This document shows positions 25,555 to 33,310 of a DNA stretch of 64,000 nt, piece by piece. The stretch is taken from assembly GCA_035518815.1 (NCBI GenBank), contig DATIXG010000102.1:50522-114521 (forward strand), read 5' to 3'. Made by a program: the position numbers and the translations under genes. This DNA comes from AG25 sp035518815 (lineage in GTDB: Bacteria; Gemmatimonadota; Gemmatimonadetes; Gemmatimonadales; GWC2-71-9). The notes beneath the pieces were generated by a model. That model made no database searches, was not told where the DNA came from, and saw nothing but the letters and a program-made list of their open reading frames with translations. Position 1 is the stretch's first letter. The number at the start of each line of letters is the position of its first letter.

Positions 25555-25931
25555 GGCGGCTGCGGTGGGGGTGGATCCTGCTGCTCGGCGCGGCGCTCGG
25601 GTGCCTGGACAACGGTGCGACGCCGGGGACGCTGAAAGTGAAGCTCACCACACCCAACGCCGGCGATGGCGCCATCTTGTTTACCGTGAGCGGCCCGGCT
25701 CCGCTGCGCTCAGCGGCAGCGGCGCCGAGTCTGCGTCTCTTCAACGAGCCCCTGGCGGCCGTCAACCGCTTCGCCGTCACTGGACCGCTCACCACCGGAA
25801 CGGTCATCACGATTGAAGTACCCGACATCAGCCGGGCGAGCGCGTATACGGCGACGATCGAGCAGGTGGCGGCCACGAACTACCAGCTGCGCCCCAGTCT
25901 CGTCGGCTACTCTCTCACCGTCGCGCCTTAG
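25551..25931 (+). CDS. Small lipoprotein paired with M6 protease (copy 2)
   Basis: 126 residues from ATG 25551, overlapping the protease stop. Signal peptide RRLRWGWILLLGAALGC gives a lipobox AALGC. The mature domain is homologous to the lipoprotein at 20974-21375: TPGTLKVKLTTPNAGDGAI, then VPDISRASAYTATIEQVAA, ending GYSLTVAP. Its end overlaps the convergent TupA-like gene by 17 bp. No assigned family; co-duplication with the protease suggests the two work together at the cell surface. Confidence 0.7.
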   Translation: MRRLRWGWILLLGAALGCLDNGATPGTLKVKLTTPNAGDGAILFTVSGPAPLRSAAAAPSLRLFNEPLAAVNRFAVTGPLTTGTVITIEVPDISRASAYTATIEQVAATNYQLRPSLVGYSLTVAP

Positions 25932-26790
25932 CCGGCGCTTTCTTCTTCAGCTTGGGCGGGGCCTCCGCCCTCTTTGGCGCCTCCGCCTTCTTTGGCGCCG
26001 GACCACAGTGGTCTTCCCGAGCGACGAACGCACTCGTCCCATCCGCCAGTCGTAACCCCGTCAGCTGACTCCGCCACGTCGTGAGCGCCCAGGTGACGAA
26101 CGGCCGCGCGGCGGGATGCTCCGGCGTCTTGCGGACCACGTAGAGCGTGAATGGGCTGACCAGGACCGGATCGGCGTTGAACAGGGGACGCAGCCGCAGG
26201 TTCTGCACGTGCGCGAGCGTCGGCAAGTCAGCGAGCGCGTAAGCGCGACGGTCGTCGGCCGTGGCCAGCGTCGCCGCCACGCTCGATTGCGACTCGACGT
26301 ACCAGGGCGTGCCTCGCGGGCGGACGCCCGCGCGCTGCCACAGGGCGAGCTCCTTGAGATGCGTGGGGGACGAATCGCTCGACGAGACGAAGACCACCTG
26401 GCGGCCGGCGATGCGCCGCATCGCGTCGACCGCCGTCCGCGCCTGCGCCACGCCCGCGGGGTCGCTCGTGGGGCCGACGAGCACGAAACCTGAAGAGACG
26501 AAGGGGCAGGTGAGCGCCGCCCGGTTGCCGGCGAGCCACTTGGCATCGAGCTCCGGCGCGTGGGTGATCACGAGGTCCAGATCGCCTTCCGACGCGGCGC
26601 GCAGAATGTCGGCGGTCGGTGCGATCACCCGGTCCACCCGTGTCCCCCGCCACAACGAATCGACCACCGCGAGCGCGCCTGATTGCTCGACGGTGGTCGT
26701 TGTGCCCAAGCGCAGGTCGCGCTCGGCCTTGTGGCAACCGGTGAGCGACAGCGCGCCGAGAAGGAGCGCTGTCGCTCTCGGCCGGCTCAG
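25915..26790 (-). CDS. TupA-like substrate-binding lipoprotein with a CTG start
   Basis: The domain begins LGTTTTVEQSGALAVVDSLW and continues with DLDLVITHAPELDAKWL and SSGFVLVGPTSDPAGVA, the pattern of tungstate/molybdate-type periplasmic binding proteins (TupA). The first ATG/GTG/TTG-type codon (TTG 26709) would remove the signal peptide. Reading back in frame to CTG 26790 gives a lipoprotein signal: basic residues (SRPR), hydrophobic ATALLLGALSL, lipobox LTGC. The CTG overlaps the transaldolase stop (CTGA), so I start there: 291 residues. The Lys/Ala/Pro-rich tail (KKAEAPKRAEAPPKLKKK) is odd for this family. No permease or ATPase gene is nearby. Confidence 0.7.
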   Translation of the reverse strand: MSRPRATALLLGALSLTGCHKAERDLRLGTTTTVEQSGALAVVDSLWRGTRVDRVIAPTADILRAASEGDLDLVITHAPELDAKWLAGNRAALTCPFVSSGFVLVGPTSDPAGVAQARTAVDAMRRIAGRQVVFVSSSDSSPTHLKELALWQRAGVRPRGTPWYVESQSSVAATLATADDRRAYALADLPTLAHVQNLRLRPLFNADPVLVSPFTLYVVRKTPEHPAARPFVTWALTTWRSQLTGLRLADGTSAFVAREDHCGPAPKKAEAPKRAEAPPKLKKKAPAKARR

Positions 26791-27902
26791 TCGGCGCCCG
26801 TCAATGCGAGCGCCTTGTTGCCGACTCCGGCGAGGAGTGTGGTGAAGGACGCCTTGAACTTCTGGACGCCGTCGGTTTCCAGGAACGTCGTATGCTCCTC
26901 GAGCTGTATCCCCGCCTTGGCCAGGGCCCGCAGCTGGTCCTTGGCCTGCGTCACCTGGTCCAGGATGCGCGCCTTCGGCTTGCCGTGGTGGCGATAGGCA
27001 TTGAGCGTGTCCGGCGGCAGGGTGTTCACCGTGTCCTTGGCGATCAAGGCTTCGGCGTAGTAGACGTCCGGCAGCGACGGGTCCTTGGTGCTCGTGGACG
27101 CCCAGAGGGGCCGCTGCACGCGGGCGCCGTCCTTCGCCAACGCGTCCCAGCGCGGGCCACGGAACACTTGCAGGAACGCATCATAGGCGACCACCGCGTT
27201 CGCGATCGCGATCTTGCTGCGGAGCACCTTGGCCGAGGGATCGGCGTGCTTGTCGAGAATCGGATCGAGCCGCGTGTCCACCCGGCTCACGAAGAAGCTC
27301 GCGACCGACGCGACACGGTTGAGCGGCTCGCGCTTGGCGCGGCGCTGCTCGAGCGCGGCGAGGAACGCCTCCATGACCTCGCCGTAGCGCTCGACGCCGA
27401 ACAGCAGCGTCACGTTCACGTTGATGCCTCGGGCCAGGCAGTGCGTGATGGCCGGCAGGCCTTCTTTCGTGCCCGGAATCTTGATCATGACGTTGGGACG
27501 ATCGACCGCCGCCCACAGGCGCTCGGCGTCGCGTATGGTGCCCTGCGTGTCGTTGGCCAGCTCGGGCGACACTTCGATTGAGACGAACCCGTCGCCGCCG
27601 TTCGAGGAGTTGTAGAGCGGCCGGAACATGTCGCAGGCGGTCTGGACATCAGCCACAGCCAGGGCTTCGAAGATCTCGCCCGGCTTGAGCCCATCGTCGG
27701 CGAGCGCGCGGATGTCCGCGTCGTAGCGGTCGCTGCCCGCCACCGCCTTTTCGAAGATCGTGGGATTCGTGGTCTGGCCCCGCAGCCCGTCGTTCGCGAT
27801 CATTCGCGACAACTCGCCCGACTGCAAGAGGTCCCGCGTGATGTAGTCGAGCCATGGGCTCTGCCCCAGGGCGCCGAGCTGAACGAGCGGATTCGCCGTC
27901 AT
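26787..27902 (-). CDS. tal: Transaldolase
   Basis: 371 residues from ATG 27902, the length of the Tal/TalA-type family common in actinobacteria and relatives. TTNPTIFEKAVAGSDRYD near the N-terminus and the Schiff-base lysine in PNVMIKIPGTKEG identify it, with NVNVTLLFGVERYGEV after it. Exchanges a three-carbon unit between sedoheptulose-7-phosphate and glyceraldehyde-3-phosphate. It lies 19 bp after phosphoribulokinase 1 and is probably co-transcribed, so it serves the ribulose-phosphate regeneration arm or the pentose phosphate pathway in the Calvin-Benson context. Confidence 0.92.
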   Translation of the reverse strand: MTANPLVQLGALGQSPWLDYITRDLLQSGELSRMIANDGLRGQTTNPTIFEKAVAGSDRYDADIRALADDGLKPGEIFEALAVADVQTACDMFRPLYNSSNGGDGFVSIEVSPELANDTQGTIRDAERLWAAVDRPNVMIKIPGTKEGLPAITHCLARGINVNVTLLFGVERYGEVMEAFLAALEQRRAKREPLNRVASVASFFVSRVDTRLDPILDKHADPSAKVLRSKIAIANAVVAYDAFLQVFRGPRWDALAKDGARVQRPLWASTSTKDPSLPDVYYAEALIAKDTVNTLPPDTLNAYRHHGKPKARILDQVTQAKDQLRALAKAGIQLEEHTTFLETDGVQKFKASFTTLLAGVGNKALALTGAD

Positions 27903-27921
27903 GACTGCATCCTCCGTGATG

Positions 27922-28905
27922 TTAGAGCACGCCGCCCGTGAGGGCCTCAGCTGCCTCGTGCTGTCCTTCCTGCTTGTGCACGAGGGCGCTGACCTTCACG
28001 AGATAGTACGTCAGAACGAGCTGGGTCACCGCGAGCGGGTTCGAGCGGCGCGTGGCGTCGCCGTCCTGGAACACGCCCACCCGGTCCGAGCGCAGGTGCC
28101 GCGCGGTGGCCATGTGATCCCACATGCGATCCTCGATCGCGCGGCTCGCCGCGTCCGGAATGCACCCGTTGATCACGAGCACGTCCGTCCCTTCGGCGCC
28201 GCGCTCGAGGGTGAGGTACGCCCTGCCGTTGCCGCGCTCGGCCACCGCGAACGCCTCCTCCAAGTCGGGAAGCGGAATCGGGTGCCGCAGTGTGATGCGA
28301 ACGTTCAGCTTCGTGTTGTCCTGCTTCGTGGCGTAGTCCTCGGGCGGGAAGAACGAGATGACCATGTCCGCCCGCTCGCGCTGCGGCATGACATACGCCT
28401 CGGAGTCGTGTCGGCGGCCCTCGAGCTGCTTGATCACGGCCTCGCGGGTGTAGCCGCGCTTGGACATGTCGCGCTTGATCTTCCAGGCGATGCGGAGCTC
28501 GGGATCGGGATCGAGGAAGATCGAGACGTCCCACTGGCGCCGCAGCTCGGGCGTGTACAGCCCGTGCAGCCCGTGCATCAGGACGATCTGCTTCGGCGCC
28601 ACGAACTCGGGGCGGGCGAAGGTGCCGTCCGTGTGATCGTAGACGGGCTTGAAGATCGTCTCCCCGCCGCGCAGCAGTTTGGTGTGCTGTGCCATCAAGT
28701 CGAGGTGATTGCAGTCGGGATGGAGCGCCGTGATCTTGTGCTCCGCGCGGCCGACGCGGTCGTACTTGTGGTAATCATCGAGGCAGATGTCGGTGACGCG
28801 CTCAGGCCCCAGGAGCTCCACGCAGCCGTTGGTGAGCGTGGATTTCCCGGCGCCCGAGTCGCCGACGAGGCACAGCATGATGGGGCGTCCCGCCCGGAAC
28901 GGCAT
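27922..28905 (-). CDS. prk: Phosphoribulokinase (copy 1)
   Basis: 327 residues from ATG 28905, CGGAGG ribosome site. The Walker A loop is GDSGAGKST, followed by ICLDDYHKYDRVGR and ALHPDCNHLDLMAQH, then PVYDHTDGTF, and the catalytic/ribulose-5-phosphate region matches PRK. The residue that is the regulatory P-loop Cys of plant enzymes (SGCGKS) is Ala here, so thioredoxin control through that Cys is not expected. Phosphorylates ribulose-5-phosphate to the RuBisCO substrate. Divergent from cbbL with a CRP-like palindrome 34 bp upstream of the start. A second prk (32221-33207) lies downstream of cbbX. Confidence 0.92.
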   Translation of the reverse strand: MPFRAGRPIMLCLVGDSGAGKSTLTNGCVELLGPERVTDICLDDYHKYDRVGRAEHKITALHPDCNHLDLMAQHTKLLRGGETIFKPVYDHTDGTFARPEFVAPKQIVLMHGLHGLYTPELRRQWDVSIFLDPDPELRIAWKIKRDMSKRGYTREAVIKQLEGRRHDSEAYVMPQRERADMVISFFPPEDYATKQDNTKLNVRITLRHPIPLPDLEEAFAVAERGNGRAYLTLERGAEGTDVLVINGCIPDAASRAIEDRMWDHMATARHLRSDRVGVFQDGDATRRSNPLAVTQLVLTYYLVKVSALVHKQEGQHEAAEALTGGVL

Positions 28906-28939
28906 GTGAAACCTCCGGTTAGTCGCGACGAACCAAGTT

Positions 28940-28955
28940 CGTGAAATAATTCACA
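28940..28955 (-). promoter_or_regulatory. CRP/FNR-type palindrome upstream of phosphoribulokinase 1
   Basis: On the minus strand it reads TGTGA-ATTATT-TCACG, one base from the CRP consensus TGTGA-N6-TCACA. It lies 34 bp upstream of the ATG. AT-rich bases in an otherwise GC-rich region make it stand out. Its partner at 29355-29370 faces cbbL. Confidence 0.6.
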
Positions 28956-29314
28956 AGTATCTTCGCCACGCCGCCCACCTTTCGCTACCGACGTTCGGGC
29001 TAGCCCTATCGGGTGGTGCGGGAGGGGCGCGCCCGCTCGACCGCCGGGCACTACCCACGCTGAAACCTGCCCGCAACCGGACGACTCGGCAAGGCCAGGA
29101 CGGGCTCGCGCTTCCCCTTCCACCGCGCTACTCTTTCAGGAGCGAAACGACCGCTCTGCCGCCGTTGCCGCACTGCATTCCGCGCAGCCCCGCGATCCTC
29201 GCCATCGCTCTAGCCCCGCACACTGTGGGCCGCGGCGATTGGTTGGGGGGATCGCAGGTGTCGGCCACTCTGTCGAGTGGGGCGGCAATCCGGATGGGCA
29301 CACCCGACGGTGGG

Positions 29315-29344
29315 TTGCGCCGGCGGTCGTCGACTTGGTATCCT
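29315..29344 (+). promoter_or_regulatory. Candidate sigma70-type promoter for cbbL
   Basis: TTGCGC (29315-29320), an 18-bp spacer and TATCCT (29339-29344). This would place transcription start near 29351, just before the palindrome at 29355-29370, so a protein bound there could act as a repressor or roadblock. Assigned by eye. Confidence 0.35.
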
Positions 29345-29354
29345 GTGCGACGCT

Positions 29355-29370
29355 TGTGAAAGAATTCACA
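29355..29370 (+). promoter_or_regulatory. CRP/FNR-type palindrome upstream of cbbL
   Basis: Reads TGTGA-AAGAAT-TCACA, an exact match to the CRP consensus TGTGA-N6-TCACA. It is 16 bp before the ATG and 3 bp before the CGGAGG ribosome site, so it lies in the 5' leader or at the transcription start. The matching site at 28940-28955 serves the divergent gene. Confidence 0.65.
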
Positions 29371-29386
29371 TACTCGGAGGCTTCCC

Positions 29387-30838
29387 ATGGCGGGCAGTAG
29401 CACCGATAAGAAAAAGAGTCGTTGGGCTGCGGGCGTCACGCCCTACGCCGAAATGGGCTACTACCGCCCGGATTACATCCCCAAGGACTCAGACATCCTC
29501 TGCGCCTTCCGTATTGTGCCGCAGGAGGGAGTCGAGCCGATCGAGGCGGCCGCCGCTGTCGCGGGCGAATCGTCCACAGCGACGTGGACCGTGGTCTGGA
29601 CAGACCGGCTCACCGCGCACGAGAACTATCAGGCCAAATGCTACAAGGTCGTGCCGGTCCCCGGCACCAACCAGTACATCGCCTACATCGCCTACATGAT
29701 CGATCTGTTCGAGGAAGGCTCGATCGCCAACCTCACGTCGTCGATCATCGGCAACGTGTTCGGCTTCAAGGCGCTCAAGTCCCTCCGCCTCGAAGACATG
29801 CGGATTCCGCCGCACTACGTGAAGACGTTCCAGGGCCCGGCGCACGGCGTGGTGATGGAGCGCGAGTACCTGAACAAGTACGGCCGTCCGATTCTCGGGG
29901 CCACCGTGAAGCCCAAACTCGGCCTTTCGGCCCGCAACTACGGCCGCGTGGTGTACGAAGCGCTGCGTGGCGGCCTCGATTTCACAAAGGATGACGAGAA
30001 CATCAACAGCCAGCCGTTCATGCGGTGGCGCGATCGCTTCCTGTACTGCATCGAGGGCGTGGCCCGTGCCATGGCCTCGACGGGCGAGATCAAGGGCCAC
30101 TACATGAACGTCACCGCCGCGACGATGGAAGACATGTACGAGCGCGCCGAGTTCGCCAAGGAAATCGGCAGCGTCATCTGCATGATCGACCTGACCATCG
30201 GGTACACGGCGATTCAGTCGATGGCCAAGTGGGCGCGGAGGAACGGTCTGATTCTCCATCTGCACCGCGCGGGACACGGCACCTACACGCGCCAGAAGAC
30301 GCACGGCGTGAGCTTCCGCGTGATCGCGAAGTGGATGCGGCTCGCGGGCGTGGATCACATCCACGCGGGCACGGTGGTCGGCAAGCTCGAGGGCGATCCG
30401 CACGCGACCAAGGGCTTCTATAACACGCTGCTCCAAGACAAACTCGACCCCGATCCGGTCCAGGGGCTCTACTTCGAGCAGGACTGGGCGTCCATGCCCG
30501 GCACGATGCCGGTGGCTTCGGGCGGCATTCACGCGGGGCAGATGCATCAGCTGCTCCACCACCTTGGCGAGGACGTCGTCCTGCAGTTCGGCGGCGGCAC
30601 CATCGGCCATCCCGACGGGATCGCCGAGGGCGCGGCGGCCAATCGCATCGCGGTCGAGGCGATGATCCAGGCCCGCAACGAAGGGCGCGATTACTTGAAC
30701 GAGGGGCCCGACATCCTCGCCAAGGCCGCGCGTTTCTCCCCCTCGCTGCGCAAGGCGCTCGAGGTCTGGAAGGACATCACGTTCAACTTCGAGTCGACCG
30801 ACGTGCCGGACGCCGTCCCGACTCTCAGCCCGGTTTGA
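29387..30838 (+). CDS. cbbL: RuBisCO large subunit, red-type form I
   Basis: 483 residues, ATG 29387 after CGGAGG. Active-site residues are in place: Lys175 and Lys177 in ATVKPKLGLS, the carbamylated Lys201 with Asp203 and Glu204 in LDFTKDDE, the HLHRAGHGTYTRQK loop with catalytic His, loop 6 Lys in VVGKLEGD (about 333), and SGGIHAGQM. The length, the N-terminal KSRWAAGVTPYAEMGYY and the GHGTYTRQK wording are of form IC/ID (red-type), consistent with the small subunit and CbbX that follow. Fixes CO2 on ribulose-1,5-bisphosphate. A form IV-like protein is ruled out by the intact catalytic set. Confidence 0.97.
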   Translation: MAGSSTDKKKSRWAAGVTPYAEMGYYRPDYIPKDSDILCAFRIVPQEGVEPIEAAAAVAGESSTATWTVVWTDRLTAHENYQAKCYKVVPVPGTNQYIAYIAYMIDLFEEGSIANLTSSIIGNVFGFKALKSLRLEDMRIPPHYVKTFQGPAHGVVMEREYLNKYGRPILGATVKPKLGLSARNYGRVVYEALRGGLDFTKDDENINSQPFMRWRDRFLYCIEGVARAMASTGEIKGHYMNVTAATMEDMYERAEFAKEIGSVICMIDLTIGYTAIQSMAKWARRNGLILHLHRAGHGTYTRQKTHGVSFRVIAKWMRLAGVDHIHAGTVVGKLEGDPHATKGFYNTLLQDKLDPDPVQGLYFEQDWASMPGTMPVASGGIHAGQMHQLLHHLGEDVVLQFGGGTIGHPDGIAEGAAANRIAVEAMIQARNEGRDYLNEGPDILAKAARFSPSLRKALEVWKDITFNFESTDVPDAVPTLSPV

Positions 30839-30851
30839 GGAGGGGACTGCG

Positions 30852-31292
30852 ATGCGGATCACTCAGGGCACGTTCTCGTATCTGCCCGATCTGACGGACG
30901 ATCAGATCAAGGCGCAGATCCAGTATTGCATCGACAACGGCTGGGCGATGTCAGTCGAGCACACCGACGATCCCCATCCCCGCAACGCGTATTGGGACAT
31001 GTACGGGCTCCCGATGTTCGACCTGAAGGACCCGGCGGCGATCATGCTGGAGGTCAACAATTGCCGGAAGACGTTCCCGAACCACTACATCAAGCTGAGC
31101 GGGTACAACAGCCGCTACACCAAGCAGACGACCGCGTTGAGCTTCATCGTCAACCGGCCGGCCGAGGAGCCCGGGTTCCGGCTCGAGCGCCAGGAATCGA
31201 ACGACCGCGTGATCCGGTACACGCTGTACTCCTATGCCACCGGGCAGCCAGCGGGACAGCGGTACGGTGAGGGCAACGGCACCGGGAAATGA
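30852..31292 (+). CDS. cbbS: RuBisCO small subunit, red-type
   Basis: 146 residues, ATG 30852, AGGAGG ribosome site, 13 bp after cbbL. Starts MRITQGTFSYLPDLTDDQI and contains WDMYGLPMFDL; the long C-terminal part after residue 110 (RLERQESNDRVIRYTLYSYA) is the beta-hairpin extension characteristic of red-type small subunits. Assembles with CbbL as L8S8. Its stop overlaps the cbbX start. Confidence 0.95.
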   Translation: MRITQGTFSYLPDLTDDQIKAQIQYCIDNGWAMSVEHTDDPHPRNAYWDMYGLPMFDLKDPAAIMLEVNNCRKTFPNHYIKLSGYNSRYTKQTTALSFIVNRPAEEPGFRLERQESNDRVIRYTLYSYATGQPAGQRYGEGNGTGK

Positions 31293-32209
31293 GTGAAGCA
31301 CCCGTAGCCAGCTCCCCGCCGCCGGCCGTTGCGGGACGCATCGATCTCGACGCCGCCTACCACGGCTCGAATATCGAGCAGGTGCTCGTCGAGCTCGAAG
31401 GGGAGCTCGTGGGACTGGCGCCGATCAAGCGGCGTATTCGTGAGATTGCGGCGCTCCTGCTCATCGCGCGCTTGCGCGAGGAGCAGGGGCTCACGACCGA
31501 CAAGCCTACGCTGCACATGTCGTTCACGGGGCGGCCCGGGACGGGGAAGACCACCGTCGCGCTCCAGATGGCCAGGATTCTCCAGCAGCTTGGATACGTG
31601 CGGAAGGGGCACCTGGTCGTCGCCACGCGCGACGACCTCGTGGGACAGTACGTCGGCCACACGGCGCCGAAGACCAAGGAAGTGATCAAGCGCTCCATGG
31701 GCGGGGTGCTGTTCATCGATGAGGCGTACTATCTCTACCGTCCGGAGAACGAGCGCGACTATGGCCAGGAGGCGATCGAGATGCTGCTCCAGGCCATGGA
31801 AAACCAGCGGGACGATCTGGTGGTGATCTTGGCCGGCTACAAGGAACGGATGGACACGTTCTTCCAGTCGAATCCGGGGTTCCACTCGCGCATCGGCAAC
31901 CATCTCGACTTTCCGGACTACTCGCCGGACGAGCTGATGTCGATCGCCGACTTGATGGTGCGGCGCCAGCACTATGCGTTCGACGAGGCGTCCCGCACGG
32001 CGTTTCGCGACTATCTCGTGCTGCGCATGCGGCAGCCCCATTTCGCCAACGCCCGGAGCGTGCGGAACGCGCTCGACCGCATCAAGCTGCGCCAGGCGAG
32101 CCGCCTGATCGCGCAGGGGGGCCAGGTCTCGCGCGACGAGCTCGCGCGGCTCGACGCCGGGGACATTCTCCAGAGCCGGGTGTTCGCCGACGGCGTCGGG
32201 GAAGAGTAG
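31289..32209 (+). CDS. cbbX: CbbX, AAA+ RuBisCO activase of the red type
   Basis: 306 residues, ATGA overlap with cbbS. Walker A GRPGTGKTT, Walker B GGVLFIDEAYYL, a pore-loop region VGHTAPKTKEV and the sensor segment VVILAGYKERMDTF followed by NPGFHSRIGNHLDFPDY place it in the CbbX/CfxQ family. It uses ATP to pull the C-terminus of the large subunit and release inhibitory sugar phosphates. It confirms red-type RuBisCO. Confidence 0.95.
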   Translation: MSEAPVASSPPPAVAGRIDLDAAYHGSNIEQVLVELEGELVGLAPIKRRIREIAALLLIARLREEQGLTTDKPTLHMSFTGRPGTGKTTVALQMARILQQLGYVRKGHLVVATRDDLVGQYVGHTAPKTKEVIKRSMGGVLFIDEAYYLYRPENERDYGQEAIEMLLQAMENQRDDLVVILAGYKERMDTFFQSNPGFHSRIGNHLDFPDYSPDELMSIADLMVRRQHYAFDEASRTAFRDYLVLRMRQPHFANARSVRNALDRIKLRQASRLIAQGGQVSRDELARLDAGDILQSRVFADGVGEE

Positions 32210-32220
32210 AGCCGCGGCGA

Positions 32221-33207
32221 ATGGAGTTTCGGGCAGGACGGCCCATCATGCTCTGTCTCGTGGGCGACTCGGGAGCCGGGAAATCGACGCTGTCGAACGG
32301 CTGCGTTGAGATTCTCGGCGCCGACCGGGTCACCGATATCTGCCTCGACGACTACCACTCGCTCGACCGTGTGGGCCGCCAAGAGCGCAACATCACGGCG
32401 CTGCATCCGGACTGCAATCACCTCGATCTGGTCTACCAGCACGCCCGTCTCTTGCGGCAGGGCGAGCGCATCTTCAAGCCCGTCTACGACCACAGCGACG
32501 GGACGTTCGGCCCGCCCGAGTTCGGCATACCGCGCGATATCGTCCTGATCCACGGGCTGCACGCGCTGTTCACGCCCAAGCTGCGGCAGCTGTGGGACAT
32601 CTCGGTGTTCCTCGACCCCGATCCCGAGCTCCGCATCGACTGGAAGATCAAGCGCGACACGTCCAAGCGCGGCTACACGCGCGCCGAGGTGTTGCAGCAG
32701 CTCGAGGACCGGCGGCACGACTCCGACGCGTACGTCATGCCCCAGCGCGACAAGGCGGATATCGTCGTGTCGTTCTGTCCGAGCCCTGAGTACGCGGCGA
32801 CGAAGGACAGCTCGCGCTTGAACGTGCGCATCCTGCTGCGCCACCCGATCCCGTTGCCCGATCTCGAGGCCGCGGCGAGCGGCGCGGGCGGGGAGGGCGG
32901 TACGCCGTACATCAAGCTGCACCGTGGCGCCGAGGGCACCGACTCGCTCGAAATCAGCGGATCGATCACCGACGAAGCGACGCAGGCAGTCGAGCGGCGG
33001 ATCCGGACCCACATGCAGACGGCGAGCAACCTCCGCTCTGACCGCGTGGGCATCTTTCTCGATGGCAAGACCGAGCGGCATTCCAACCCGCTCGCGGTCA
33101 CCCAGCTCGTCCTGACGTACTATCTCGTCAAGGCCATGGCCCTCGCCATGAAGCAGGAGCAGCTCCGCCTGGAGGCCGCCCGGGTCGCGACCGGGGGGCC
33201 CTCGTAG
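32221..33207 (+). CDS. prk: Phosphoribulokinase (copy 2)
   Basis: 328 residues, ATG 32221, 11 bp after cbbX. Clearly paralogous to copy 1 over its whole length: GRPIMLCLVGDSGAGKST, ICLDDYHSLDRVGR, ALHPDCNHLDLVYQH, KPVYDHSDGTF, RIDWKIKRDTSKRGYTRAEV. The regulatory P-loop Cys is Ala here too. Differences cluster in the middle (a Gly-rich insert SGAGGEGG near residue 220) and at the C-terminus. Being in the cbbLSX operon, this is probably the main autotrophic PRK, while copy 1 is co-transcribed with transaldolase. Confidence 0.92.
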   Translation: MEFRAGRPIMLCLVGDSGAGKSTLSNGCVEILGADRVTDICLDDYHSLDRVGRQERNITALHPDCNHLDLVYQHARLLRQGERIFKPVYDHSDGTFGPPEFGIPRDIVLIHGLHALFTPKLRQLWDISVFLDPDPELRIDWKIKRDTSKRGYTRAEVLQQLEDRRHDSDAYVMPQRDKADIVVSFCPSPEYAATKDSSRLNVRILLRHPIPLPDLEAAASGAGGEGGTPYIKLHRGAEGTDSLEISGSITDEATQAVERRIRTHMQTASNLRSDRVGIFLDGKTERHSNPLAVTQLVLTYYLVKAMALAMKQEQLRLEAARVATGGPS

Positions 33208-33259
33208 CGGGCGCCGCCGCCTTAGGTTTCCAGGGGATACCGCTGGCCGCGAGCCAGTC

Positions 33260-33265
33260 TATAAT
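33260..33265 (+). promoter_or_regulatory. Candidate -10 element for the GWxTD lipoprotein gene
   Basis: A perfect TATAAT, 45 bp before the GTG start at 33311. The -35 region 17 bp upstream (ATACCG) is poor, so an activator or a different sigma factor may be needed. Confidence 0.35.
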
Positions 33266-33310
33266 GCGCGGTGTAGTAGGTTTCTTACCTCGGAGACCGG
33301 GAGTGCGCTC

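Larger units (their letters stand above)
28906..29386. promoter_or_regulatory. Divergent control region between phosphoribulokinase 1 and cbbL
   Basis: A 481-bp non-coding gap, the longest in the window. It contains two near-identical palindromes, one close to each gene (separate entries), and a plausible promoter for cbbL. No gene of the LysR regulator CbbR is in the window, and I see no T-N11-A-type CbbR site that I would defend. The remainder has no convincing ORF, tRNA or repeat. Confidence 0.6.

Noticed and set aside
29387..30838. RuBisCO-like protein (form IV) interpretation of the large subunit
   Set aside because: All catalytic residues of true RuBisCO are in place, with small subunit and CbbX beside it.
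29489..30862. 457-residue minus-strand frame opposite cbbL
   Set aside because: cbbL is unambiguous; the antisense frame has no family pattern.
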